DNA from: Chionoecetes opilio
Taxonomy: Eukaryota > Arthropoda > Malacostraca > Decapoda > Majidae
Assembly (NCBI GenBank): GCA_016584305.1
Contig: JACEEZ010020235.1
Coordinates: 66,131 to 130,130, forward strand
DNA: 64,000 nt
Reading direction: 5' to 3'
A program made the translations under genes and the position numbers. The notes beneath the pieces are model-generated. The model saw only the letters and a list, made by a program, of their open reading frames with translations, did not search any database and was not told the DNA's origin. Of the stretch, positions 24,610-36,392 are shown piece by piece; the first letter of the stretch is position 1, and each line of letters starts with the position of its first letter.

Positions 24610-25078
24610 TTTCAGAGGCTGCTGGGCACTCGTGGAGAATGTGGGTCCTGATTTTGTGCGGAATGCTGTCAATGCGCGAAATCCTGTAGACCCCTCCATA
24701 TTTCACTGGTTTTACAGCATAACTGCTGCCCTAAAGCATGTTACAGAGTACTCTGAGATACATATTATTTTATGAGAGTAGTTAGATGCACTGGTATTCA
24801 GACAAAAGATATTTGAACCTGAAACCTACACCCGAAAAGGCTTTACTTTTGACGTGAAATATTTTAGTCTTATGAGTAACTATTATTACTTGTAAGTGTT
24901 CTCATGGAAAGTAGGCCTCTATGTGGCTTGTAACATGTATCAGGGCAGCAGTTAAGTCGTAAAACCAGTGAAATAAGAGAGGTGAATGGAGGGGTCTACA
25001 GGATTTCGCGCTGACAATATTTCACGAAACACCTACATTCGTGAACCACATTCTCCACGAGTGCCAGCTGCTAATCCT
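24610..25078. mobile_element. Foldback MITE with about 130-bp inverted arms
   Basis: The left arm (about 24617-24740: GGCACTCGTGGAGAATGTGG ... CGCGAAATCCTGTAGACCCC ... TTTCACTGGTTTTA) is the reverse complement of the right arm (about 24945-25072). The central 200 bp is unique and non-coding. Ends near GCTGCTGGGCACTCG / CGAGTGCCAGCTGCT. No clear target-site duplication was found, so the superfamily is open. Confidence 0.8.
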
Positions 25079-25343
25079 TCATTAGTTCAAAAACATTGTC
25101 AGCCAAAGCAGCATGATCCCACTAGCTGTGACGGAGGTGAATTATGAACGTAACACAACACAAATGATAATTCTCAAAATATTAGTAATATTTTTTGTGA
25201 CATAGCGTCCGCCATTTTTTAAAGCTACAAACATTCGCTTTGTATGCATTATAAGTATGCTATATATGCTAGACTTACCGTCTCACTTCTTTCATTATTA
25301 GCTAATAAAGCTACTACAAATACTACAAAGATCATAGACTCAC

Positions 25344-25495
25344 CCTGCTACTGGCCGTCGGTGAAAAATTGTCCCGTTGATTGCTCTGAGCCACTGGCTG
25401 GCAAGCACCTTGTCTCTTGGGAAACAGAATATACCCACTCTAGGGCCTTTTTTGTAGTTCCATTGCAATTTGGGCACACAGCACATGGACGGCAT
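25344..25495 (-). CDS. Probable THAP zinc-finger first exon
   Basis: THAP domains are C2CH zinc fingers at the N-terminus of DNA-binding proteins and of P-element-type transposases. The minus strand opens with ATG at 25495. The protein begins MPSMCCVP and continues YKKGPRVGIFCFPRDKVLASQ then WLRAI, the usual THAP layout of CxVxxC, FP and W-I. In the frame as read the second zinc cysteine is missing (KLQW). The neighbouring frame gives NCNG at this position, so a compensating pair of one-base errors could hide it. The exon ends at CAGG followed by GTGAGT, a consensus 5' splice site, giving a 152-bp coding exon in phase 2. The next exon would lie to the left but I could not find it. It could instead be a remnant of a THAP-bearing transposon. 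Confidence 0.5.
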
Positions 25496-25614
25496 CTTGC
25501 TGGTAACTTGGAGAAATAGCTCCTGCCGTAACAAAAGCAAAAAATGATAGAAGTACGCCACATACACACGCCCTGACCGCCTTCGTATGTGGAGACAATA
25601 GACTGAGCCGTGGT

Positions 25615-25705
25615 CAACGGTGGCGCGCGCAAGATCCTCATACTGTGACGTCACAGCCTTTCACCAGGCGATGTAACAGGCCTTGTCTCTCGGTGGTCTC
25701 GGTGG
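25615..25705 (-). promoter_or_regulatory. CRE-containing block upstream of the THAP exon
   Basis: Contains TGACGTCA at 25646-25653, about 150 bp upstream of the THAP start codon, with a GC-rich GCGCGCGCC run. This is a plausible core-promoter region for the THAP exon. An inverted copy lies at 22811-22895. Confidence 0.4.
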
Positions 25706-25741
25706 GGGTGGGTGTGTGTGTGTGTGTGTGTGTCAGGCCCT

Positions 25742-25866
25742 GTCAGGGGCGATGGAGGGTAGAACAACACAGTAAATGGAGACAATTTTTAAATATTACA
25801 GAGAAGGATAATTTTGTGTGCTGTAATGACCCCAGGTAACACATATGTAACACAATAAAATGAATA
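25742..25866 (+). repeat. Inverted 120-bp repeat arm (partner at 26396-26515)
   Basis: GATGGAGGGTAGAACAACAC through CATATGTAACACAATAAAATG is repeated as its reverse complement at 26396-26515. Both are copies of the text at 4062-4170, which precedes the CR1-like tail. Two oppositely oriented pieces of one repeat therefore meet at about 25866. Confidence 0.75.
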
Positions 25867-26515
25867 TACCTACGATTTTAAAACTGAACAATTTAGTTCC
25901 TTGAGTCGCTCTTCGTTTGGCTTGTTTCGCAGCGCGGGATTATTTGAGTAACTTTTCTTTGTACTCTCTCCAGCTGTTTCTATCTGTTCTGTAGTGAGGC
26001 GACCAGAACTGAACGCAACATTCAAGATGAGGACGCACTATCGCACTGAAAAGTGTAGGAATGACTTTTTCAAACTTACATTGGATAGTTCTGATGAAAC
26101 CGATTCATTTGTTAGGCCTCTTAACGACTTCTGAACAATGTTCACTAGTTTGAGGTGTTGCTAACAATTATCCCGAAGACTCTATTTCTGTTACATTGGA
26201 AAGCTCTGGTCTGTTTATTTATCATCACTACTACATTACTATCTATTATCATTACTACTTAAACCCAAGCATAAAAAATACAACAATAAGATAACGAATA
26301 CACCTTTCCATTCTCTGCCTCGAGTGTTAGACCTATGTGTTATATACCATATTATTTTACAACATATATTCATTACATACATATTACATTTCATATTCAT
26401 TTTATTGTGTTACATATGTGTTACCTGGGGTCATTACAGCACACAAAATTATCCTTCTCTGTAATATTTAAAAATTGTCTCCATTTACTGTGGTGTTCTA
26501 CCCTCCATCGCCCCT
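25867..26515 (-). mobile_element. CR1-like LINE 3' fragment, reversed copy
   Basis: The cleanest copy of the element at 4060-4875. On the minus strand it reads VRPHLECCVQFWSPHYRT (about 25990-26045), the conserved thumb motif of CR1/Jockey-group ORF2. A Lys/Arg-rich stretch and a stop follow. It ends before the final ORF2 block seen at 4650-4875. Confidence 0.65.
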
Positions 26516-26544
26516 GACCCCCCCCCCCCCCACACACACCCACA

Positions 26545-26603
<59 letters not shown>

Positions 26604-26984
26604 TAAATACAAACAAAGACACACAAGAATTATAAAAGCAGAATGCGGGGTGAAGGAGAGCGCTTCCTCCACCCACGGCAATTATTTTTTTCTTTTTTTG
26701 CGTGCGTTAATGCGTGAAATATGAACGTATAAATTAGTGGAATACGTGTATATAATGTAGTAATAGTAACGGCAAGTATGTCGTTACGTATAACTTATTT
26801 ATTATCGAATTGTCCGTGTCTCTCAAGCCAAAAAAAGGTGGATGATTGAAGGGAAAAAGAGAAATAAAAGGGGAAAAATAAGATGAGGCCAAGTGATCCA
26901 TGAGGGTGTGTGGCCTATCTCGTACCCCTGTAGACACAGGAGGGAAGCCGGAGCAGGGGAGAAGGAGAGGCGACCCACATCATC
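26516..26984. repeat. (CA)n microsatellite and short unique stretch
   Basis: A poly-C run then (CA)n from about 26530 to 26600. From 26605 to 26984 the sequence is AT-rich and I see no gene or repeat in it. Confidence 0.8.
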
Positions 26985-29900
26985 CAGGCGGCGACGGAGC
27001 TCTGGATGGTGCTTTCTTTACTGACATCAAGTCGCTAGTCTTGAGTAGAAGCTCCTAGTGCTTGGGGGCCATGCCGCCAGACTGTGGTGAGACAGGGCGT
27101 GAATGTTACCATGGTCGACTTGCCGGATCCTATCCCATAGGCCCTTATCTTCTCCAGCTCGTTCTGTGGTGGACAGCCTCGAGGGAGATCTCACGATGGG
27201 AGGCGGCCATCGGGTCGAAGACCCGGATGTCAAAAAGGTCGCTGCCCTCTGGTCCGAATCCCCGAGCCCAGATGTCACGCGGAGCCTCAGAATACCCACA
27301 AAACCAAAAAGACATAAACGGGCGGGTATTGGCTGTCCTGTACCGCAGGATGTTCCCATCCTAGAGGCAGGCAGAAGGGTTGGCTCGGTGAGACGTCGTG
27401 GCACACACACCTTCCTGAGCATGCTGCTGTTCAGGTCCCTCACCTCGTCGTGCCTGATCCACACGAATCCCCCCTTTTTGCCACGTCATGGTGTGGTCTA
27501 CGCTGTTGGGGATCCACACACACAGTGTTGGGGAGTCCTTCCACTGGCCAGCCGTACCTCAGAGCAACGGCATCCCGGACAAATTCTTGTTTGTTGAGGT
27601 TGAAGCCCTTGCTATGATTGGTAGTGATGTAGCCAGTTGGACGCTCCCGTCTCCTCGTGCGATGTGGATTTTTCTCACGGTGTCATGGATGCAGGATGGT
27701 CGAAAGGTGTTCAAGGCTGGTCTTTGCCTTGCTGCCTGTCTCGTGAGAATCGTTTCTGTTGCTCAGCGACACACTTTGGCGATTTCACCTTGTTGCGTCC
27801 TGAGCGATGATCATATCGTGAGGGGACCTGGAAGGTTGATGGAGTTGAGGTTCTCCCACCCTCAGCCACCCTTCTCAGCGAGAGGTGATCCCATCCCGGC
27901 CTAGTTCTTGGAGGGAGTTCGAGCAAGCCCTCGCGTCATTTCCCCGGACGGGAGATCTCAGAACGCTGGTATGAAGGTGTTCTATAGATTCCTCCAGCGG
28001 TTCTGAGGAGGAGGGCTGATGTCCGGGATGGTGCCCATGACGAAGTTCCACCGGATGTTGCAGGCCATGTGTGTATTGCCGGTAGCTGCGTGAGCTCGGT
28101 CTTGGCCATGGCTGACAGGGACATCGACCTCGTTGCACCACTCAGACACTTTTTCTCTCCGACGTACTCCTTCTTATACTCCTCTGTTCCAATAAACAGC
28201 ACCCAAAGTGCCGCTGTCCTTCCTTCGTTACCACAACTCAACCTGCCACTGAAAGATGTTCCAGCCCCGTCATAGTTGCTCTCTGGCTACGAGAGGAAGG
28301 ATTTAGCCGCGTTGGGTGTGTATCCTATGGTAGGGGCCATGGCACTGTATTAACCCCCCCCGTGGCTTAGGTCCTGTAATTTGCCGGCCCCTGACAGGTC
28401 GTCAGCATATGCCACCTGCTTCACCTTGGTTTTTTCAAACGCAATTCACGGCTTGAAGGACTGACATGCCAAGGGCGTACATCGCCTGGCCACTGGGTCA
28501 CCTTGAGTTGTGCCTTACCCTTGACCTAACACCCTAGCCTATTGCTACCACTCCTACTTTACATATCAATTAGAGGGTTCACTATAAATGTTATCGGCGT
28601 ATTGAGCCAGGGGAAGGGAGGACACTTTGATTTTTTAATTATGAAGCAATTGTTTTCTGTTGATGAGTTAAAACGCGTTTTTTGCGTCCATAACAGAAAC
28701 CGCTTTCACGTCTTCTTGGCGAAGATCTCCCTCATGGGTGGATGGCTGCTTTCCCCTCCTGCCGTGCCTGCGGATACCTGGAGGTTCCCCGCCGCCTTCT
28801 CACATCCTCCTTGACGACAGACATGATTGCATTTACCCACGACGCGTCGTATAGACTTCGCCAATGCCAATGGGTCTGCATCCATGGATTCTTGTCCAGG
28901 GGAGAATGAGGCGGCAGGCTGTGAAGGCTTCGAGATGGTGACAAGTGGTGGGTGGCAAGTTCCTGACTAGTGCTGCGAGAGCACTGCAGAGGTCACTAGC
29001 GCACTGCCACAAATGGTGCTGCCTCAGCAGGCGACGACCACCCATCTCGCGTCCAGGCCTGAGGACCAGCATGCCATGTTGTCGGGAAGGGATTTCTTCC
29101 ACACCATTTCCCCCGTGATCATCTCGTAAATGACACTGTTCGGGGTATGTGCATGCCCTTGCAGTCTGAAGTCCGGTTAAGCGCTGGGAGGAGGATGTTT
29201 TTCATCCCAGCTGTCTGATGGTTTCCCTTTTGAGGGGCAAACACACCGCCGCGACTCATTCTCGTTGAGAGCTCGCTCAGTGCCGATGCACGTTGCATTG
29301 TCGCACATGTCGGCAAAGCTACGGGCTTTATCATCTTCTCTGTTATGACGGTTGATGGAGGGTCTCAGCAGTCTCGTTGTATGGCCCTGGCTCCTCCAGG
29401 AGCTCGTCTCGTTTGTTTTCAAGCAACAGTTTCCACTCTCTTGAGACTTGCCTTTAACGTTTTCACTTGTCATGCTTCTTCTTGTGTGTCTTTGTGAAAG
29501 AAAAAGCTTTGGGCAACAGAAGAGCAGTTTGAGGGCAAACGGTGATAGAGGAGTGTCGAGGTTGTAGTAGTTGAGGAGGGAGCCCTTTTCCTGTTGATTT
29601 TGTGTGGTAGGCAGGCATTTGGTGTTCAAAGAGGTTGCTTTGTAGGACCTTCATCCAGCTAGCTCGCGGTAGGTGTCGCCCACCCATATGGTTGTTATCA
29701 GCTCTGTCAGATCCTTCCATATGGCGTTCACTCTCGGTTTTCATTTCTGCCCTCCGGGTTGGGTTTGGTTGGGGCCATGGCAGTGTCGTTGGCGGTGGTG
29801 GGGCGGCAGCGGATGTTGGGGGTGGCGGCTGCGGAGGGGGATGGAGCGGCGGCTGGCAAATGGCCATTGGTGGTGGCAGTGGCAGCAGTCCGCCCACCGT

Positions 29901-30110
29901 CCCCCTCTGGCTCCCCGTGGTGCCTGCTTCCTCATCTCGCTGGGGATCTGGCCGTCGTTTGGCTCACTTCCTCCCTCTCCCCGCCCGGGGGTCACGTCCC
30001 CAGGGGTTCCTGCACGGTCTCCTTCCTACAGGATGTACATTTTCTGCTGTTTCTCGCCACACCAACACTTGTGGCATTATTATCCTGTTTGGTGCATATA
30101 CAACATCTTC
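26985..30110 (-). pseudogene. RT element with CCHC and restriction-like-endonuclease-like C-terminus, near full length, multiply frameshifted
   Basis: Read on the minus strand in successive frames, this is one retroelement ORF. RT blocks: LDKNPW...PIGIGEV (complement of about 28848-28902), VKEDVRR, an AAGNLQVSAG-like stretch, DVKAVSVMDAKNAF (about 28670-28710), GTTQGDPV (28488-28514), and catalytic YADDLSGAG (28381-28409). Then come the thumb, and the same CCHC plus PD-x-D region as at 21291-22336 (27000-27900). The N-terminal part (about 29180-29640) is a Ser/Arg-rich frame of 150 codons that I do not recognise. More than ten frame changes make it non-functional as read, although some may be base-calling errors. 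The family is very common in marine invertebrates. I identify it by motif order from memory and leave the clade name open. Confidence 0.75.
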
Positions 30111-30142
30111 GTCCGGGTGATTAGACAATTGGCTAGATAGCA

Positions 30143-30530
30143 TTACAGCAATGGTCAACAAATATCCGGCCCGACAGGCAATACAAACAATGGTACAGAA
30201 TGTTTGTAAGCAATATTAGCAGTATTAGGGTAATAGTAGTATTGGAATAGAATATTAATGACGTTTAACATCTATAGTATGTCTGATTTTGCAAAACAGC
30301 GTCTAACAACAGCTGATTATATAAATCGACAAACGTGTAATGTAGCAGGATTTTAGTTCTACAATTATCTAAACAGCAATGGTCCAAATATACCGGCCCG
30401 ACAGGCAACAACCATGGTACAGAATGTTGTAGCAAAATTAGCAGTATTAGGGTAATAGTACAATATTGGAATCAGAATATAATGACGTTTAACATTATAG
30501 TAATTGGTACCAATAATACATCGAAAATCA
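30143..30530 (+). repeat. 228-bp direct tandem duplication
   Basis: CAGCAATGGTC, CCGGCCCGACAGGCA, GGTACAGAATG and GCAGTATTAGGGTAATAGTA recur in order at 30148 and about 30376, period about 228 bp, with small indels. AT-rich and non-coding. The stretch 30531-30925 shows no feature. Confidence 0.8.
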
Positions 30531-30928
30531 ATCACAGCAATAATGAGAACAACTGCTCCCCAATGATAAGCATATAATGATACAGTTTGTTTGTAGTAAT
30601 AGTAGTTGGTTTTAATGTAAAAAGTTATATTTAACTCAATTTGTTAATGATATTAAACTAGACATGCCTGCGGTCATTTTAAATAAAAAATTATATTATT
30701 ATTAACTTTTAATAGGTACTCACGTCTGGTGTGGATGGGCTCGGTTCGATATTAAAACATCTTCAAATATTTATTTACTAGCTCTCTCTTTAACCATCTC
30801 CCTCCCCCCCCCCCTCCCACCTGGAGATAAATGAGTGTTCCTAAAAGTTTATCGTGAGACCCAAATACCTCGTTTATCTTCACACTGATCTACCATCCAT
30901 ATGCTTTCATACTTTCAAGGAGCTTCAG

Positions 30929-30930
30929 GT

Positions 30931-30966
<36 letters not shown>

Positions 30967-31162
30967 TGAAGAGAGAGAGAGAGAGAGAGAGAGGAGGAGA
31001 GATGAGAGAGCCGAGAGGATGAGAGACAGACGTAGAGAGAGAGAGATGGAGAGAGGGGGGATATATATATATACATAATACAAACATACACACTATACAT
31101 ATATATAAATATATATAACATATACACACATACATATTAATATATATATAACATATACATAT
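30929..31162 (+). repeat. (GA)n then (TA)n/(CATA)n microsatellites
   Basis: GA tract at 30929-31055, followed by ATATATA and ACATATAC runs up to the start of the TAC field. Confidence 0.95.
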
Positions 31163-31164
31163 AC

Positions 31165-31821
31165 ATGATACTACTACTACTACTACCTACTACTACTACT
31201 ACTACCAACTTCTACTATACTACTTACTACTACTACTTACTACTACTAATACTTACTACTACTACTACCACTACTATATATAATACTACTACTACTACCT
31301 ACTATTTACTACTACTACTACTACTACTAGTACTTATACTACTGACTCTACCACCACTACTACTATATACTACTACTACTACTACTACTACTTACTACTG
31401 CTACTACCCCTACTACTACTATACTACTACTACTACTACTACTACTATTACCCACTACTACACACTACTACTACTACTACTACTGCTACTACCACACTAT
31501 ACTACTACCACTACTACTACTACTACTACTTACTACCACTACTACTACTATATACTACTACCACTACTTACTACTACTTCTACTACTACTACCACTATAC
31601 TACTACTACTACCACTACTAATACTACTACTACTACCACTACTACTACTACTACTTATATAATACAACTACTACTACTACCTATACTATACTACCACTAC
31701 TACTACCACTTACTTATACTGACTAATACTACTATACTACTAATACCACTACTACTAATTACTACCACTACTAATACGAATACTACTCACTACTTACTAC
31801 TACTACTACCACTATACTACT

Positions 31822-31857
<36 letters not shown>

Positions 31858-32366
31858 CACTACTACGTCTACTACCACTACTACTATTCCCACTCACTAC
31901 TACTATACTACTCCTACTACTAGCCTACCACTACTACTACCACTACTGCTACTATACTACTACTACTACTACTACTACCACTAACTACTACTACTACTAC
32001 TAGAGTACTACTACTACTAATACATTACTACTACTACCAATACCTACTACTACTTACTACTACTACCTACTACTAATATTACTACACTATTACCATACTA
32101 CTATACTAACTACCACTTACTACTACTACTACTTACAACTACTACTACACTACTACTACTACTAGCCTACTACTACTTACTAATACCACTACTATTCTAT
32201 TACCACTACTAATACTACTACTACTACTATACGCTACTACTACTACTACTACTACACTACTACTACTACCACTACTACTACTACTACTACAACTACTAGT
32301 TTACTACCACTATACTACTACTCCCACTACTTAACTACTACTACTACTACGACTACTACTACTACT
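31165..32366 (+). repeat. TAC-repeat field, left of the GC-rich RT element
   Basis: About 1.2 kb of TAC/CTA/ACC triplets with frequent one-base slips. The corresponding right-hand field begins at 34680. Confidence 0.95.
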
Positions 32367-34676
32367 CAGGCTTGACCGCCCTGTGCAGTCACGCCATCTC
32401 GGGCCACATCCCCGACCACGCAGAAAACGCATCTTCGGCGCCAGCCTCATAGCGATCCGCAAGAAAGAAACAAGGCGGACTGAGCCAATCGCCATCGGCC
32501 AGTTCCTACCGGCGCCCTGGTCAGCAAACTCAGTAGCGAGGACGCATGACAACGGGCGCTGGCCAGTCAGTGGCGCCCACTCCAGCTAGGCGTCGGAGCC
32601 TCTCGGCTGCGAAGCGCGCGTACACGCGTGCGCAAACTACGTCAGCAGCCACTACGGCAGCGACCAGGTGCTGTTGAAACAGACCTCTCGAAACGCCATT
32701 CAACTTCAGTCACGGGGGATGCAGTACTCAGACAGGTCGGCTTGAGATTCCCCGCAGCCATGCCACTGATTTGCAAGGCCTACGCCCAGCATACCCCGCT
32801 ATTCGTTGCGGACGAAGTGATCTGGTCCCGTAGGGGGCGTGCAACAAGGGGATCCCCTAGGACACACTTCCTTCGCCATGGCCATTAGGACCCCATCATA
32901 CCAAAGCCCAAAGCCTGAAACTCCACCCCTCGGCCTATGGTACCTGGATGACGGTACACTCGCTGGCACAGCGATTCGGTCAGCGCGGACATCGCCACTC
33001 TCGTCCCCGCCCTAAAGAGAATAGGTTCTCGGAAATGGTCAACCACCCAAAAGTGCGAAAAGTAGTTAAACCTTCCTCCACGGCAACGAGATCACGGACG
33101 AGACCTTCCCGCGCTACCAGAAGCACGCATCATCCACTCAGCACACTTCCCTCTGGTGCCCCCATCCGCGCCGAGTCTCTACCAGCAGCTTTAGAACGGC
33201 ATCACAGGACCCCAGGGAGGATATAGATCGTGTGGACGGAATCCCCCCCCCGGGGCAGCCTTTCATCACACGCGCCCCCCTATCTTCCTCTCCGTTACGC
33301 CAGCCGTCCCCCGCTGCACGTACCTAATGCGCGCTGCCCCCTACACACCTAGCCCACAGGCCTACACAACATCGACGAAGCGATGCGCTCAGCCATCTCA
33401 CTCTCTGGCAACATCGACATCACGGACAAAGATGGACACAAGCATCGCTCCCCATCGTCTAGGCTGGAATCGGAGTCAGGCGGATGGGGGAGTAGAGCTC
33501 CCCGCCCTTAACATCTCCTCCGACTGAGCGCCACACGGGATTTGATCGTCAGATTAAAACGGTCGCCAAGGCGAGACGGATGTGAGTATGGTGTACAATT
33601 GACCAGCACTCGCCGCCCCTTCCCGATATCTACCCACAACAGACGACCCCGACACCTGAAACCCCAAAACCACGCAGATCCCCTCAACGCAAGGCTCGAC
33701 GATCGTCGCATTCCTCTTCGCTGGCCACCCTCCTACAAGACAGCAAACCAGGTACACCGCGCTCGCCTGCCGTGCTGCCGCCGAACCAACACACCGGGGC
33801 CTGGCTAGGAGCTCTCCCAGTGGAAAAGCTCGGCCTCCTTCTCCCTGACCGAGGCAGTTCGCGGTAGGCGTCCGCCCTGCGCCTAGGCGCACCCGTATGC
33901 CTACCGCCACAGGTGCAAGTTGCGGCTCGACCGCGGACAATCTAGGCCACCACCAGCTCTCAAGCTGCAGAGAACCAGGGACGCCTCATCGAACAAGCCG
34001 CCATCAACGACATCATCCGCCGCGGCCTCTGCAGCCGCTGGGGTACAGCACTCCTAGAAACCCGGGGTTGGCACTTTGCGACGACGGCCAGAGACCGGAA
34101 TGGAGTCACCCTCACAACCCTTCAGATTCGGGAGATCCCTGCTATGGGACGCCACATGCACCAACACCTTCGGCGCCACCCACGTCAACGGGACTGCCGC
34201 CATCAGCCCCGGAGCCGCAGCCCGTGCCGCCCAGAGCGACGCAAAAAAGCGCGCGCTACACGGCCCTGGCATGGATACCGTTTCGACCCCTCGCAGTGGG
34301 AGACAACCGGCGTCGTGGGACCCAGCGATCTCCCAAGCTCCTTGCTGAAACTGGGGACGCCCGCATCACCGCACAGCAGGGAGAAGCGGGGAAACAACTG
34401 GATCAGGCAGCGGATCAGGCCTCGCCATTAGTGTGGGAACGCCGCGCCGCCATCACGGTTGTGCCCTTGACGAAAGCCACATCCCCTGTCAAACATTGTT
34501 AAACCTAATATCATTATGTCCTCGCCTCTCTGAGCTCTCAATAAAAATCGCTTTCATTCGTATGGTTGTACGCCCCATCAACAGATTGGCTCTACCGGTC
34601 GGGGCCAATGTTCTTGCGATCCTAACGCGCGCCACGAGCCGTTAACATCCCCCCGCAACTCCCTTATGGATGGAGG
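32367..34676 (+). pseudogene. GC-rich RT element embedded in the TAC field, frameshifted
   Basis: An RT-encoding element clearly different in base composition from its surroundings. Blocks in order: a FGASLIAIRKKE...PIAIGQFL motif (about 32430-32510), a DAVLRQVGLRFP stretch (about 32720-32755), GVQQGDPLG at 32836-32862, and a YLDDGTLAGT catalytic box at 32941-32970, with LDD replacing YADD. A CG-ADNLGHHQLSSC zinc-like motif follows at about 33910-33960, INDIIRRGL at about 34010, and GRSLLWDATCTNTFGATHVNG at about 34130-34195. The last resembles the PD-x-D core of restriction-like endonucleases, though the expected PD is degraded. At least eight frameshifts. This VQQGDP/YLDD family is known to me from many invertebrate genomes; its clade is not assigned. 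TAC repeats lie directly against both ends. Confidence 0.7.
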
Positions 34677-34679
34677 CGG

Positions 34680-35026
34680 TATTAACTACTACTATACTAC
34701 CACTACTATACTACTATACTACTCACTACTACTACTACTATACTACTAATACTACTATCTACTAATAAGTAGTATACTACTACTACTACTACTACTACTA
34801 CCAACTACTACTACTACCACTACTACTACTACTATACTACTACCACTACTACTTACTACTATTACTACTACTTACACTACTACTACAACACCATACTACT
34901 AATACTACTACTACTACTATAATACTAATACTAATACTACTAACACTATACTACTACTACTACTACACTACTACTACTACACCACTACTACTACTACTTA
35001 CTACTACTACTACCACTACACTACTA

Positions 35027-35059
<33 letters not shown>

Positions 35060-35654
35060 CACTAACTATACTACTACTACTACCACTACTATACTACCAC
35101 TACTACACTAATACTACTACATAATAATACTACTATACTACATACTACTATCACCACCAACCGTACTACCAATACTACTACTACCACTACTACTACCACC
35201 ACCCTTACTACGACTACTACTACTACTATACCCACTACTACTACTACCACTACTATATACTACTACTAATACTACTATATACCCACTACTACTACTATAC
35301 TATACTCTACTTATCACCACCACCGCTATACAGTGACACTACTACTACATACCACTTACTATACTACCAACCACTACTACTACTACTACACTACTACTAC
35401 CACTAATACTAATACCATACTACTACTCAACCACATACTACTATACTACTACTACTACTACTACTACCACTATTACTACTACTACTACTACTACCCTATC
35501 ACCACCAAACCGCTACTACCACTACTACTACTACCACTACTATACTACCACCACTACTCACTATACCATAACTACTACTACCACTCCTACTACTACCACT
35601 ACTACTACTACCATACTACTACTACCACACTACTACTACTCTAATACTACTTAC
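34680..35654 (+). repeat. TAC-repeat field, right of the GC-rich RT element
   Basis: About 1 kb of TAC/ACC/ATAC triplets. The phrase TATCACCACCAACCG recurs inside it (about 35148, 35498, 35655), marking higher-order units as at 40474-40830. Confidence 0.95.
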
Positions 35655-36062
35655 TATCACCACCAACCGCGGCTTCAGTAGCAGTAAGGGAAGAAGAAAA
35701 TAAGTATGAGAAAGAAATAAAGAGAGAAAGGCAGGAAAAAGAGCGAGGAAGGGGGTGTCGCCCCCCCATGGGAATAGCAACATCCCAGGGGAAGGAGGAA
35801 GAATGCCCAGCTGGTCTAGACTTGAGGATGCGGGGAGGGGAAGGTGGGGTGGGGGAGGCAGGAGAATAGGACCGTTTGATTTATTGGAAAATACGAAAGT
35901 TAATGGAAAGGAAATGACCCGAGCCCCGCGTGTATATGAAATAATTTTGTATGACTACTTGTACAGCGGCCTTGAGCTGCCTTGGCTCAGTATACTTTTA
36001 TCAACCTGGTACAAATAAGAACGACTGAATTAAACTCTTTTGTTACATTTCATCAGATACTC

Positions 36063-36100
<38 letters not shown>

Positions 36101-36392
36101 AAAATGTGCAGGGTGCGTAGCTACGGCACGTGCCCCCCCCACTGGCCATGGCTGCCGTATTCTGTAAAATTCTCATTACCCACCACTGACCTGATCTTTG
36201 AATATGTCCTTAGACCCTTTATGTGACATCAGAATGCCCCTGAGCTCCGCTTGCCTAGAGTCCCGCCCCCCTAAACTCAGCTGTTTAGAGTAGGAAAACT
36301 TTAGCGTCAGTGCTTCACTGTTTCCAAAAGTGGGAGGGGAGGGAGGGGGGAGGGATGAGTCCCAGCCAGCCTGGCGGGCCTACTGGTGAAGG

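Noticed and set aside
24600..25080. Endogenous virus
   Set aside because: The inverted arms and absence of coding sequence fit a MITE; no viral gene was recognised anywhere in the window.
29635..30140. Gly/Trp-rich plus-strand gene
   Set aside because: It is opposite the N-terminal part of the minus-strand RT element and has no recognisable features.
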